From the NCBI GenBank assembly GCA_948144175.1, contig CANXME010002068.1:3844001-3908000 (forward strand): a stretch of 64,000 nucleotides of DNA, in the 5' to 3' direction. The DNA is from Closterium sp. NIES-65 (taxonomy: Eukaryota > Streptophyta > Zygnematophyceae > Desmidiales > Closteriaceae). Each line of letters opens with the position of its first letter. The first letter of the stretch is position 1. The notes under the pieces are model-generated. The model saw only the letters and a list, made by a program, of their open reading frames with translations, was not told where the DNA came from and ran no database searches. A program made the translations under genes and the position numbers. This document shows positions 1 to 11,200 of the stretch, piece after piece.

Positions 1-126
1 TATAGGAAAGCACCTAGCCTAGGAAATCAAGCAATTCATGCATGCATATAATAATCCTATACTAGAAATAGCATGGTAAAGTAAAGGCAAGCAAGCATAG
101 ATGGCATAAGCCGTCGTACTCTCACA
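1..126 (-). repeat. Gypsy LTR fragment G0
   Basis: This stretch matches the gypsy LTR at 63638-63763 base for base over most of its length. On the minus strand the LTR begins at 126 with TGTGAGAG, and the rest lies beyond the left edge. DNA to its right is copia integrase with no polypurine tract, so G0 is a 5' LTR or a solo LTR inserted in C1. The target duplication on this side would be 127-131. Confidence 0.85.
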
Positions 127-870
127 GCAGGTAGGGGCAGGCCCCGGAGGGAGGGGAGGGAGGGATCGGGGGAGACCAGAGACAAGGACACGGGAGGCCA
201 TACCTCGGAGACGAGGCAGGGAGGGGTGACCAAGGCGGTGGTGCCAGAGGAGAGTCTGGTGGGACAGGAGACGACACGAGCAGGGCGCAGACTCAGGACC
301 AGACCTGGACGCTGCAGCAAACACCTGACCCGACGCACCTACCTGACCAGACTCAGCAACCGGAGGGGACTCAGTAGTCAGTGTGTAAAGGCTCGACCCC
401 GGCCGACGGGTAAACGTGGCCAAGTGTCGGCCCGTCCGAGCACACGTACAGTGGGTCACCCGCTGACCCGCAGGAGTGAACTGGTCAACTCCCCCATCCT
501 GTAGGTCAGCACCACTCACCAAGTTTGTAGCGAACGAGGGGAGGTAGAGACCTGACAGGGGGCTGCCGGACACGGAAAGACAGTGGAGATGCGAGCAAGG
601 ACTGGAACCCCAGAGGGGTCCGCCAGGGAGACCGCAACCGGCCGACTAAGCGGCGTAAGCGTGGTGCGGTCTCGAAAGAAGGAGCGGGAAGCACCCGAGT
701 TAAGGGTGAAAGTGTGTAAGGCCTGAGCCGACGCGGTACCTGAGAGAGCAGACTCACCAGCACCTGGGGCAGCAGACGCACGAGCACCTAGAGCAGCACC
801 CTCACCAGCACCTAGAGCAGCAGCCTCAATGCCCGGGTCAGGCGGAACACACAGGTAACAGTCACCCTCA
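127..870 (-). pseudogene. pol: C1 protease and gag-pre-integrase remnant
   Basis: The aspartic protease region and the gag-pre-integrase zinc domain (LLWHHRLGHPSLPRLRG, near 205-255) are recognisable. The last readable part is the segment before the Cys pair of the integrase zinc finger, cut by the LTR at 126. The protease active site reads Asn-Ser-Gly-Ala instead of Asp-Ser-Gly-Ala because codon 699-701 is AAC on the minus strand; sister copies have GAC. At least one frameshift near 865, where a few bases are inserted relative to sisters, separates this from gag. It is not functional. Confidence 0.75.
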
Positions 871-873
871 TCA

Positions 874-2193
874 CTACACTAGTAGACACAGCATACATGG
901 CAGCAAGAATAGCATCATAATCAAGATCAAAGATAGCAACCCCCAGCAATGGATCTCAGTGGCATCAGGGAACTGGTGACGCCAAGCGTCCGTCAAGCGG
1001 CCGAAGCAGCGCTGGGTGGAGTACGAGCCCCCGCACTGCTCACCAGCGCGGTCGCCGGTACGGAGGACGTAGTGACAGGGACCAGTACCCCCACCTCGCT
1101 GACGCCCAGCGTACCACTCACGAAGCTGCTGGGGGGACGGGGTCTCACGAGTGCGCTGCTGCTGCTGGCGCGGACCACCATCGGAGCCACTCCTCTGCGC
1201 ACAGTCGCGACCAGCTCCACCGCTGCCGCCGCCACCTCCTCCACCTCCGCCGCTGCCGCTCTTATCTCCACCGCCGCCGCCTCTTCCGCCTCCACTGCTG
1301 CCACCGACACCTCCACCCCCGCCACCACTCCCACCACCACCCCCACCCCCTCCACTGCCTCCACCGCCACCTCCACCGCCCCCGCCAGCCCCTCTAGCGC
1401 CCTTGCCCCCCTTGCCCTTGCCGGTGCGGCGTCTCCCGCTAGGGGCAGACACAGCTCCGACCGACTCGAAGCCAACGAGGTCGACGGCATTAGCAGAGGC
1501 AACAGAGGGCAACAGGGGGGAAGGGGAGCACCCCTCAAAGAAGGGGGCACGAGGTTCAGCATGAGAGGCTCCTACAGCTACTATACTCTTCTCAGCTGCT
1601 AGGAGGCGCTCCTGGAGGAGTTCAACGGAGAGTGTGGTGGGGCAAACAGAGAGGAAGTGGTCCCTGACCAAGCGAAGGGAGTCAGGGAGCCAGGTGACTA
1701 TGTAGTAGAGGGTGATGTACATGGGGGGGGGTTTCTTGGCGCAGAACTCAGCAGGAAGCGCAGCGCGCTAGCGGGTGTCACTAGTGCAAAGGTGCGTAAT
1801 GAGGTCAGCGATAGTGGGAAAGGCGGCGAGGTCAGGGAACAGGTACGGCAGCATGAGGCGGCTAAGGGCAGCAGTGGCAGGGGAAGAGTAGCGTGCAACT
1901 ACAGCGTCGTACAAGGTCTTAGCACTCTTGTACTGACTAAAGTGCGCACGCTCAGTGGTCGGTAAGTGGCGACGCACAGCAAGACGGGCAGCAGCATCAC
2001 GTGTGGCCCACTGTGAGCGGACAGTGTTGTCAGCATCAGCAGGCGGGGCAGGAGAGGCACCAGAGGTGAGATCGAACAGGGAGAGTCCGTCTGCCCTATC
2101 GCACTGTAGGAAGAGCTGTAGGTCATCGACCCTGACCTCGAAGTCAACAGCACGACCCTCAGCATCAAAGGTAAGGACACTGGGGGTAGCCAT
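874..2193 (-). pseudogene. gag: C1 gag pseudogene
   Basis: The start at 2193 gives MATPSVLTFDAEGRAVDF, the N-terminus shared by C3, C6 and C13. The N-terminal part resembles copia Gag of the UBN2 type, then follows a poly-Gly domain (about 1200-1430) and a short Gln run. A TAG at 1768-1770 replaces the conserved Tyr of TRYRAALP. The proline run near 1723-1731 has nine C and keeps the frame. Near 935 a deletion shifts the frame just before the FDLDYDAI segment that leads into protease. Confidence 0.8.
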
Positions 2194-3079
2194 CACAGCA
2201 GTGGTTTATAAGGGAGTGCTCTCACCAGTCCGGGTGGGTAGGGCCGGGGTGCGTCGGAAGGAACAGGGCGGCAACCGCGGTGGCAGCGGCTCGGCAGTGG
2301 CTCGGTAGTGGCGGCTCGACGGCGGCCTCGGCGGCTCGGCTGCTGGGCGGCTTGGCGGCTGGGCGGTTTGGCGGGTCGGCTGCTCGTTGGCTCGGCGGCT
2401 CGGCGGTTCGGCGGCTTGGCTGCTCGGCTGTTCGGCTGCTGGGCGGCTCGGCAGCTCGGCGGTGAAGGGGCCGGGGAGGGGCCGAAAGGGGCGGCGACGT
2501 GGCCGCAAGGGGCGGCAACGGGGCCGCTAAGGGCGGCGACGAGGCCGCTATAGGGTGTCGACGGGGCCGGGAAGAGCGGCGACGTGGCCGCTAGGGGTGG
2601 CGACGGGGCCGCGAAGGGCGGCGACGGGGCCGCGAGGGGCGGCGTCGGGGCCGCTAGGGGCGGCGACGGGGCCGCGTAGGGGCCGCTAGGGGCCTCGAAG
2701 GGCGGTGACGGGGCCGCGAAGGGGCCGCGAGGGGGCCACGAGGGGGCCGCGAGGGGGCCGCGAGGGGCCTGGAAGGGCGGCGACGGGGCCGCTAGGGGCG
2801 GCGACGGGGCCGCAAAGGGGCCGCGAGGGGCCTGAAGGGCGGCGACGGGGCCGCTAGGGGCGGCAACGGGGCTGCAAAGGGGCTGCGAGGGGCCTAGAAG
2901 GGCGGCGACGGGGCCACTAGGGGTGGCGATAGGGCCGCTAAGGGTGGCGCGAGGGGCCGTGAGAGGGGCCTCTAGGAGGGCTCGACAAGAGAGCGGCCCA
3001 CGGGGCGCGCCACGGGCAGGGGCGACTCGCGCTCCGGTCAGAAAAAAAAAATCGATTTCACTGGTGGGCCCTAGAAAGC
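2194..3079 (-). repeat. C1 leader with minisatellites
   Basis: Between gag and the primer site lie two GC-rich tandem arrays. At 2280-2465 the unit is a 9-bp GGCTCGGCG-like motif. At 2460-2990 it is a roughly 20-bp GGGCGGCGACGGGGCCGC-like motif with many variants. An A-tract (3043-3051) and the conserved GGGCCC block follow. No convincing gene is present; the open frames here are low-complexity Pro/Arg/Gly translations. Confidence 0.7.
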
Positions 3080-3108
3080 GTTCCCACTAGGGAACCCGCT
3101 CTATACCA
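3080..3108 (-). other. C1 primer-binding site and hairpin
   Basis: The minus strand reads TGGTATAGAGCGG directly after the LTR, a variant of the initiator-Met tRNA primer site TGGTATCAGAGC. It is followed at once by GTTCCC-TAGT-GGGAAC, a perfect 6-bp stem with a 4-base loop (3080-3095). Confidence 0.75.
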
Positions 3109-3227
3109 TGTGAAGAAATGAGGAATGAATGAACTAGGAAAGAGGTGGGTACAAGTAGGAAAACCTTGAAATGTTGTACCCCATATTGTCTACCCCACTA
3201 CAGCCTACACAGACTATAAGTTTGACA
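3109..3227 (-). repeat. C1 5' LTR
   Basis: A 119-bp LTR that on the minus strand starts TGTCAAAC and ends TTCACA next to the primer site. The core GGCTGTAGTGGGGTAG and GGGGTACA blocks are shared with all short-LTR copies here. It is closest to the C4 LTR (14218-14343). Confidence 0.85.
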
Positions 3228-3621
3228 AAGTCATGATGGATCATGACGAGTCATGAATTCTCATGACGACTCATGTTCGTTCGTTAATTTTCATGAACAA
3301 CCGGGAGCGTTCATGAAAGTTCCGAGCATCATGAAAGTTCACGAATTTTCATGTGCGCTCATGGCGAGAGTTGAGTGTGTCGGGAGAGTGTGCCTCGAGT
3401 CTTTTCTTAACTTGGCCCTTTGACCGATTTCGCGCTAGTCAAAAAGTGCGCGAAAGTCAGGACCCGCGCGTGGGGTCCTGACATGCGCGTGGGGTCCTGA
3501 CATGCGCGTGTGGCCCCTCAGGGCCCGCGCATGTGTCGCAACTGTTGCGACCGTGCACAGTTGCACGATCGCAACAAGACATGGCTCTTTATGGCCCTGT
3601 CACGCGCAGGACAATGCGCGC
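3228..3621 (+). repeat. C2 5' LTR, first part
   Basis: It aligns closely with 12915-13310 of the C2 3' LTR. It holds TCATGA motifs starting every 10 bp (3231, 3241, 3251, 3261, 3271, then 3291 and 3311) and the 17-bp palindrome GTCGCAACTGTTGCGAC (3535-3551). A block around TCCTGACATGCGCGTGGGG is duplicated at 3476-3510 but single in the 3' LTR. Similarity ends near 3621, where unrelated GC-rich DNA starts. Confidence 0.85.
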
Positions 3622-3714
3622 GCTTGCACTGCCCCTGCTGTAGCCCGCGCAGCTCCTACCCTGCCCCCCCCGCCCGCCCCCCCTTCTCCTCCATCCCCCT
3701 GCTGCTGTGCAGCA

Positions 3715-4134
3715 GTGGGGGGGAGGGTAAGGGGGTGGCGGGTATGAGTGATCTGCTGCCGCCCCTCCTCCTCTCTCTCCCACTGCTGCAGCTACCGCTG
3801 AAGGGGGGGGAGGGTGTGGGGGAGACGAGGTCGTGGCGCTAGGGATGTCGAGGGGTGTGAACGGGAGTTTTGGGACAATGGGGGAGGTTGAAGGGGGGTG
3901 GCCGCCGTGAAGTCAGCAACTCCAGTCGCCTGTGAGACCGTTGCGCCAGTCGCCCGTGAACCCGTCGCTCCAGTCGCCCGTGTGCCCGTTGCTCCAGTCG
4001 CCCGTGAGTCAGTTACTCCTGCCGCTTGTCTAGCCGCGGAGTCAGTTACTCCAGTTGCCCGTGTGCAAGTTGCTCCAGTTGCCAGTGTGCTAGTTGCTCC
4101 AGTTGCCCGTGTGCTAGTTGCTCCAGTTGCGGGA
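3715..4134 (-). repeat. Dispersed repeat Q, copy 1, with 24-bp minisatellite
   Basis: On the minus strand about nine variants of a 24-bp unit (GCAACTGGAGCAACTGGCAC plus four bases) are followed by a Pro-rich, C-rich tail. The same unit and tail occur on the plus strand at 55558-55958 and continue at 63109. In coding terms the unit is ATGATGTR, but no gene was recognised. It joins C3 gag-pre-integrase at about 4134. The 3622-3714 stretch is GC-rich DNA I could not assign. Confidence 0.65.
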
Positions 4135-5006
4135 GGGAAGGAAGGGGAGGGAGGGACCGGGAGAGACCAGAGACAAGGACCCGGGAAGCCATGCCTCGGA
4201 GACGAGGCAGGGAGGGGTGACCAAGACGGTGGTGCCAGAGGAGAGTCTTGTGAGACTGGAGGCGACACGAGCAGGGGGCAGACTCAGGACCAGACCTGGA
4301 CGCTGCAGCAAACACCTGACCCGACGCAGCTACCTGGCCAGACGCAGGGACAGGAGGGGACCCAGTGGTCAGGGTGTAGAGGCTCGACCCCGGCCGACGC
4401 GAAAACGTGGCCAGGTGCCGGCCCGTGCGTGAGTCCGAGCAGTGGGTCACCCGCTGACTCGCAGGAGTAAACTGGTGAACCCCCGCATCCTGCAGGTCAG
4501 CACCACTCACCAAGTTCGTCGAGAACGAGGGGAGGTAAAGACCAGACAAGGTGCCAGAGGGGGCACCCGGACATGGGAGGACAGTGGAGAGTGAGAGAGG
4601 ACAGGACCCCCAGAGGGGTCTGCCAGGGAGACTGCAACCGGCCGACCAAGCGGCGTGAGTGTGGTGCGGTCTCGAAAGAAGGAGAGCGAAGCCCCAGAGT
4701 CAAGTGTGAAGGTGAGGGAGGCCGAAGCCGACGCGGTACCTGAGAGCGCAGCCTCACCAGTACCTGAGGACGCAGACGCGCTGGCACCTAGAGCAGCAGC
4801 CTCACTAGCACCTAGCGCAGCAGTACCAATGCCCGGGTCGGGCGGGAAACACCGGTAACAGTCACCCTCATCACTAATAGTCACAGCATACATGGCAACA
4901 AGGATAGCATCAAAGTCAAGATCATAGATAGCAACACCTGCCCTAGACAGCTCTCCCCAGCGGGGGATCTCACTAGCCTCCGGGAACTGCTGACGCCAAG
5001 CGTCCG
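4135..5006 (-). pseudogene. pol: C3 protease and gag-pre-integrase remnant
   Basis: From the MYAVTISDEGDCYRCF segment (4893) the frame runs through an intact protease motif FTLDSGASLSFF. A frameshift near 4590, after LADPSGGPVLSH, moves the rest to another frame (from 4549), which carries SGLYLPSFSTNLVSGADL and the zinc motif LLWHHRLGHPSLPRLRG. That frame then runs straight into the 24-bp repeat of Q, giving a meaningless chimeric tail. The integrase catalytic core is lost. Confidence 0.78.
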
Positions 5007-6233
5007 TCAGGCGGCCAAAGCAGCGCTGGGTGGGGTGGGCACCCCCACACAGCTCACCAGCGCGGTCGCCGGAGCGAAGGACGTAGGTGCACGGACCGAA
5101 ACCCCCACCACGCTGACGCTGCGTGTACCACTCACGGAGCTGCTGAGGAGGGGGATGTCCCGAGAACGCTGCTGTTGCTGCTGCTGCTGCTGCTGGCGCT
5201 GACCACCACCGGAGCCGCTCCGCTGCGAAGCACCACCCCGACCAGCTCCACCTCCTCCACCACCGCCGCCTCCACCTCCGCCACCACCGCTGCCTCCGCT
5301 CCCACCGCTACCGCCTCCGCCGCCTCCGCCTCCGCTGCTGCCACCGCCACCTCCAACCCCGCCGCCACTCCCACCGCCACCCCCACTCCCTCCGCCGCCT
5401 CCACCGCCACCTCCACCACCCCCGCTAGCTCCACCCGCGCCCTTGCCCCCCTTGCCCTTGCCAGAGCGACGTCTCCCGCTAGGGGCAGACGCCGCACCGA
5501 CCGACTCAAGACCAACGAGGTCGGCCGCAGCAGCAGAGGCGACAGAGGGCAACAGGAGGGAAGGGGAACACCCCTCAAAGATGGGGGTGCGAGGGTCACC
5601 ACGAGAGGCTCCTACAGCGACTATGCTCTTCTCCGCCGCTAGGAGGGCCTTCTCGAGGAGGTCAACAGTGAGAGTGGTGGGACAGACTGAGAGGAAGTGG
5701 TCCCTGACTGCGCGAAGGGAGTCAAGGAGGCGGGTGACTATATAATAGAGAGTGATGTACATGGGGGGGGGGTTCTTGGCGCAGAACTCAGCAGGAAGCG
5801 CGGCGCGGTAGCGAGTGTCACTAGTGCGGAGGTGCGTAATGAGGTCAGCGACTGTGGGAAAGGCAGCAAGGTCAGGGAAGAGGTACGGTAGCATGAGGCG
5901 GCTCAGTGCAGCAGTGGAAGGGGAAGAGTAGCGCGCAACTACAGCATCGTACAAGGTCTGAGCACTTTTGTACTGACTAAAGTGCGCGCGCTCAGTGGTA
6001 GGCAGGTGGCGACGCACAGCAAGGCGTGCAGCAGCATCGCGTGTGGCCCAATGGGAGCGAACCGTAGGGTCAGCATCAGCAGCAGGGGCAGGAGAGGCGC
6101 CAGAGGTGAGGTCAAAGAGGGAGAGACCGTCTGCCCTATAGCACTGTAGGAAGAGCTGCAGGTCATCTACCCAAACCTCAAAGTCAATGGCTCGACCCTC
6201 AGCGTCAAAAGCGAGAACACTAGGGGTAGCCAT
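5007..6233 (-). pseudogene. gag: C3 gag, nearly full
   Basis: The start at 6233 gives MATPSVLAFDAEGRAIDF. The N-terminal Gag domain is intact (about residues 1-210, with YITLYYIVTRL after the Pro-Pro-Pro run), followed by a poly-Gly domain and a run of nine Gln. The C-run at 5763-5772 keeps the frame. A frameshift near 5160, right after RSRDIP, moves the Cys/His segment (LREWYTQRQRGGG onward) to another frame. It is one of the best-kept gag copies in the window but still cannot make full Gag. Confidence 0.82.
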
Positions 6234-7275
6234 GACAGAAGTAGACTAGCTGGACCAACTGTAGGACAGGGGCAGTGTAGTGACAGAAGCGCTGCTCTCA
6301 CCGGATAGGGTGGGTCGAGCAGCTCAGCACTGCAGTAACACGGCAACACGGCTGCTCGGACGGCACAGCAGCGACTGCGGCTCCGCGGCACCAGCGGCTC
6401 GGCTGATCAGGCTGCTCGGGCGGCTCGGGCTGGTCGGGCGGCTCGGGCGGCTCAGGAGAGTCGGGCGGCTCGGGCGGCTCGGGCAGCTTGGGCACGTCAG
6501 GCGGCTCGGGCGGCTCGGGTGGCGCGGGCGGTGTAGGGCGGCAGGGCCGCTGGTGAAGGGCGGCGGGGCCGCAGTAGAAGGGCGGCGGGGCCGCTGAGTA
6601 GGGCGGCGGGGCCGCTGAGAAGGGCGGCGGGGCCGCAGTACAAGGGCGGCGGGGCCGCTGAGTAGGGCGGCGGGGCCACAGGAGGAGGGTGGCGGGGCCG
6701 CTGATTAGGGCGGCGGGGCTGCTGAGTAGGGCGGCGGGGCCGCAGGAGTAGGGCGGCGGGGCCGCAGGAGAAGAGCCGCGGGGCCGCTGATTAGGGCGGC
6801 GGGGCCGCTGCAGAAGGGCGGCGGGGCCGCGGAGTAGGGCGGCGGGGCCACTGAGTAGAAGGGCGGCGGGGCCGCTGAGTAGGGCGGCGGGGCCGCTGAG
6901 TAGAGTGGCGGGGCCGCTGAGTAGAGCGGCGGGGCCAAAGTGTGGGGCGACGGGGCCGCCGAGAAGGGCGGGGCCGCAGCAACGGGCGGCGGGGCCGCGA
7001 AGACGGGCGGAGGGGCCGCAATGCGGGGCGACGGGGCCGCTGAGAAGGGCGGCGGGGCCGCTGAGACGGGCGGCGGGACCGCACGAAAGGGCGGCGGGGC
7101 CGAAGCGACGGGCGGCGGGGCCGCTAGGGGAAGGGGCCGCTAGGGCGATAGGGCCACTAGGGCGTAGGGGCCGCTAGGGCGGCTCGACGAGGTGAGAGCC
7201 CGAAGCGCGACTCGGGCGGAGCGCGCTTCGGGCAGGAAAAAAAAAAAAAAGTCGATGTGGTGGGCCCTAGGCACA
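6234..7275 (-). repeat. C3 leader with minisatellites
   Basis: Next to gag is a 9-bp GGCTCGGGC array (6395-6530). It is followed by a roughly 22-bp array (6530-7130), variants of GGGCGGCGGGGCCGCTGAGTA. A 14-base A-tract (7237-7250) and the GGGCCC block precede the hairpin. No gene is seen. Confidence 0.7.
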
Positions 7276-7304
7276 GTTCCCACGGGGGAACCTGCTCGAT
7301 ACCA
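7276..7304 (-). other. C3 primer-binding site and hairpin
   Basis: The minus strand reads TGGTATCGAGCAG after the LTR (initiator-Met type), then GTTCCC-CCGT-GGGAAC, a perfect 6-bp stem with a 4-base loop. Confidence 0.78.
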
Positions 7305-7425
7305 TGAGGAAAGTAGAACGAGAATGAATGACTAAGGAATGGAAGTGATACAAAAATGCAACCCTAGAAATGTGTACCCCATATAGGCTACCCCACTATA
7401 GCCTACACAATATTATAATTTGACA
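7305..7425 (-). repeat. C3 5' LTR
   Basis: A 121-bp LTR starting TGTCAAATTATAATATTG and ending TTCCTCA on the minus strand, next to the primer site. It contains the shared GGCTATAGTGGGGTAG core. The base pairs outside it (7426-7430) are CACCT. Confidence 0.85.
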
Positions 7426-7490
7426 CACCTTTCTTCTCTTCTTTCATATTTGCAAACTTTAATGCCTTCTACTAGTTAACTACCTATTGT
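7426..7490. other. Unassigned AT-rich spacer
   Basis: About 65 bp between the C3 LTR and the resumption of the C2 LTR. It is not present at the matching place in the C2 3' LTR, so it came with the Q/C3 insertion or is filler. I see no feature in it. Confidence 0.4.
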
Positions 7491-8212
7491 GACACGATCG
7501 TCTTTTCCTGCTTGACCGAGGGTGCCTCGGGATTACCGTTGACCAACCGTATCCCACGTTGACTTGGAAACAGCAGGCTTCGCGCGAAAGTCGGGCTTCT
7601 TAGCGTGATCATTTTGACGCAGGTACAAAACGGTAAATACCGTTTTCCAATGGTAAAATCCGTTTCAAAACTAGAAAATGGTTTCCCACACGAGTATCCA
7701 TGATTCCTCATGAGAACTCGCGGAAGTTCATGACGTGAATCAGCAAGGGAGTTTGGTTTCAATTCAAGTGGATTACAGTTCATTGTAATGAGGCAGATTG
7801 AGCCAAATTCTTCAACAGTTTCACAACGGTTTTCTAATACAACAAGGCGAGGCCCTGGATTCCAGTTAAGCAACTGCTTTATGTTTTCCTTTGTGTGTTT
7901 AGGACTTAACATAAATGTGTGCTTGTACTTGTTCATTTTCAATCAATGCAATTACGCTTTTCAAAGCCTAGAATTCTATTACTACGTATTGACGAGAGTA
8001 GAAACGTAACGTGGTGCTGCCGAAACGCTGCTCGACCAGATTAATCACTCCACAATTCAAGCAAGGCATAACTACTCACTTTATTTTTTCTTACGCCCTT
8101 GGCTATGAGGTGACATGCTTTCGTACTCGGAGGGTCTAAAGTGAAGTTAAGTGTTGCCACGTTAGTTCGTGGTTCAGTTTTAAACGCTTCCGCATAGTAC
8201 TTAGAGTCAACA
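7491..8212 (+). repeat. C2 5' LTR, second part
   Basis: It aligns with about 13300-14030 of the 3' LTR and ends AGTCAACA, two bases before the primer site. It contains the 20-bp near-palindrome AAAACGGTAAATACCGTTTT (7627-7646). Confidence 0.88.
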
Positions 8213-8214
8213 TG

Positions 8215-8226
8215 TGGTATCAGAGC
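8215..8226 (+). other. C2 primer-binding site
   Basis: TGGTATCAGAGC, the canonical plant copia primer site complementary to the 3' end of initiator Met-tRNA, two bases after the LTR. Confidence 0.92.
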
Positions 8227-8257
8227 TGGTCCTTAGCCATTCTCAACGTATCCATCG

Positions 8258-11200
8258 ATGGGGCCGCCTGGAGAAGAAGGGAATTCAGCCCCCGCGTGTA
8301 GTGGTAGCCAAGAATCTGGTGTCTCCGCACCTAGGATGGCCCGGACGAGCCAGGGCCTGCTGCTAAGAGAGGTGTTGAAGAACTTCTCCGTCGACAAGTT
8401 TAGTGGAGAGGGCTATGACGATTGGTCTTGGAAGATGCAGCTGTATTTTCGGCAGATAGGTCTTTCAAAGCTCATGATAGGCAGCGAAAAACGACCTAGT
8501 GACCCGGAGCTTCAGAACGAGTGGGACGAACGTTCATCCGCGGGGTACTACATCTTATCTCAAAGCCTAGATCTCGCTCAACGCTAGCATATCATGCACC
8601 TCCTCCCAGAGGAAGAGTGTGGCCCTAAGGCATGGACCGTGCTCAAGGATCTCCATGCCCCCACATCAGTTGTAGCTACTCTCATGTTGGAGAGAGAGCT
8701 TTCCACCCTATGCCTCGGTGAAGGAGAACCCGTTCAGCCCGTCCTAGACAAGTTGAGAGATCTCTACGCCAAGCTTGCCATTGCCGGAATCGTCTACCCC
8801 GAACAAACCAAGTGTGTCAAGATGTTGTCACTGCTGCCGGAGTCATGGATGATCTTTACAAGCGGCCTCAGCCTTCCCCAAAATCAGAACCAATGGACGT
8901 TGGAGTGGATCCGCACCAAAGTCCTTGAGGAGAACTTCCGGAGGCGTCAATTGAGGGGAAGTGATGAGGGGAGCAGTAGCTATGCCATGCAAGGAGGAAA
9001 AGAGGGTAAAGGCAAGAAATGGCAAGGGGCGGGGAGGGGGGCTGCTAAGGATGAGGAGCCCTCAAGTCAGCAAGGTGGCAAGGGAACGGGACGTGGTGGA
9101 GGTCGTGGTGGCAAAGGGGGAGGAAAGGGAGGCGGGAAAATGGAGGGCAAGTGCTGGTATTGTGAGAAGGTGGGTCACCCTTGGTTTAAGTGTCGTTCTA
9201 AACCATCATGGTGGACCCCCTCCAACAGGACTAAGGATGGGAGCGGTGCCGGAGCGGTAGCCGATGAAGAACCGGCTGAAAATGAGCAACGTGAAGCCGA
9301 TCAGTCCTTCCACGTTGGGGATCCGGAAGAGGAAGCGGTGATCGCCCATGCTGAAGCTTCAGTGCACCCGCTCAACACGTGGATATTGGATACGGGAGCG
9401 GCATGGACTATGACTCCAAGGGCCGATCTCCTTCACAAGGTGGGGACCGCACCAATTGCTAAGGTGAAGTCGGCATCCGGGCACGCTCTCAAGGTGACGG
9501 GGGCGGGACGTGCTGCATTTAAGGGTTCCGATGGCAAGCCGGTGGTGCTGAGCGATGTGCTGCTCGTCCTTGACCTCAAGGCGAATCTAATCTCCCTCAG
9601 GAAGTTGGGAAAATGTGGGGTCAACACTTCCACCAATGTTGCCAAGACATTCACAAGGCAGCTGGGAAAGCAGATTTTGTGGGACCTTCACGAGGATCGC
9701 AACATTTGCAAGTCAATGTGGCAGTTGCCGGTGGTGTTATGGAGCAAGGAGGGTGGACCCGAGGGGGAGTGCAATGCTGTAGCTGCAGAGGAGCAGAAGG
9801 TTTCAGCTAGGAGCGGTGAAACGGACTGGATGACAGCCCACCGTCGCCTCGGGCACATGGGTATGCCCGCACTACAGAAACTGCAAAAGGGGGAAGGGGT
9901 TAAGGGGCTGAAGCTGATTGGTGCAGCAGTCTCCCACAAGTGTGAAACTTGCATGCTAAGCAAGTTTACACACTTCCCCTTTCATGCAACCGAGGGTGGC
10001 AGCAAGAAGCTCTTAGAGCTCGTGGACATGGATGTGGTGGGGCCGCTGCCGGTTATGGGGGAACGGAGTGAGAAGTATTTTCTCACAATTGTTGATGATT
10101 GGAGCCGAGTAACTTGGGCTTATCCAATCAAGAAGAAGGACCACGTGCCGTCCATCATCCGTGACGATTGGCTGCCATTGGTGGAGAAGCAGTCCGGGCA
10201 CAAGGTGATGCGGATTAGGACTGACCGGGGTGGGGAGTTCCTTGGGGAGGAGCTGACTGCATGGCTGAAGAAGCAGGGCATCATCCGCAAGCTCACCACC
10301 TCATACACACCGCAGTCCAACGGCGTAGCTGAAAGGGCCGGCCGCACGGTCTTGGAGACAGCACGTGCACTCCTCATTGAGTCGGGGTTAGGGAACTCCA
10401 AGTGGCCACATGCTGTGCGCCACGCCACGGTGGTGAAGAACCGGGTCTTCACCAACGTTGGTGGTGAGTCATGGGTCCCCATGGAGAGGTGGCTTGGGAG
10501 GAAGCCGCCCATTGACATGCCGCGTGTGTTTGGTTGCATGGGAATGGCTCACATCCCCAAGGCACACCGTAGTAAGTTGGATGCAACGGCCGTTTGGTGT
10601 GTGCACTTGGGGTTGGCAGCGGAAAGCAAAGGGTGGCTGCTGTGGGAGCCGAGCAAAGGAGTGGTGTTTGACAGCAGCGATGTCAAATTCATGGAAGACA
10701 TCACCTATGGGAGCTGGTCCAAGCAGTCAAAGGAGAAACTCATGCAGCAGCTGGAGCAAGCAACGATGGGGTTTGATGCGGAGGAGTGGGTAGAGGAGGA
10801 AGGTGCAACGGCACTCGAAGAGGACGGTGCAGCAGAGCTTCCTGTGGTCAAGGGCGTGGAACCAATGGTTGCACCTGAAAAACCTCACCCTATAACACGT
10901 GTGATTCCCCCCACTCTTCCCCCAAGAAGGACCCAAACCAAATCCCCTCCCACAGGTCGTGCTCTTTCACCCATGATCGCAAGTCAGATGCGAGCAGCTG
11001 CATTGAAGCTGAGGAATTATGGAGGAGCAAGGGGAGAGCAGCAGCAACACGACGCATTGCAGGTGCTTCAAAGTAGCTGTGACTTCGATGAGGAAGAGGA
11101 GGAGGAAGTCTACTACTTCATGGCACCCGCACCGACTCAACCGCTCAACATGGACGAAGCGCTCATAGGACCGGATAGGTACAAGTGGTTGGCATCAATG

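Larger units (their letters stand above)
127..3227 (-). mobile_element. Copia element C1, 5' part
   Basis: On the minus strand it reads 5' LTR, primer site, GC-rich leader, gag, protease and gag-pre-integrase, then stops at the G0 LTR at 127. Integrase core, RT and RNase H are not seen and may continue left of the window. The outer LTR end at 3227 abuts AAGTC inside the 5' LTR of C2; the matching C2 3' LTR is uninterrupted at this point (near 12915), so C1 was inserted into C2. Confidence 0.85.
4135..7425 (-). mobile_element. Copia element C3, 3'-truncated
   Basis: The minus strand reads 5' LTR, primer site, leader, gag, protease and gag-pre-integrase, then joins repeat Q at about 4134. Integrase core, RT, RNase H and the 3' LTR are absent. 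It lies with Q inside the C2 5' LTR, which resumes near 7491. Confidence 0.82.

Noticed and set aside
8585..8587. Programmed stop readthrough between gag and pol in C2
   Set aside because: The TAG lies only about 110 codons into Gag, before the zinc knuckle and protease, not at a gag-pol boundary, and a second TAG and a frameshift occur later.
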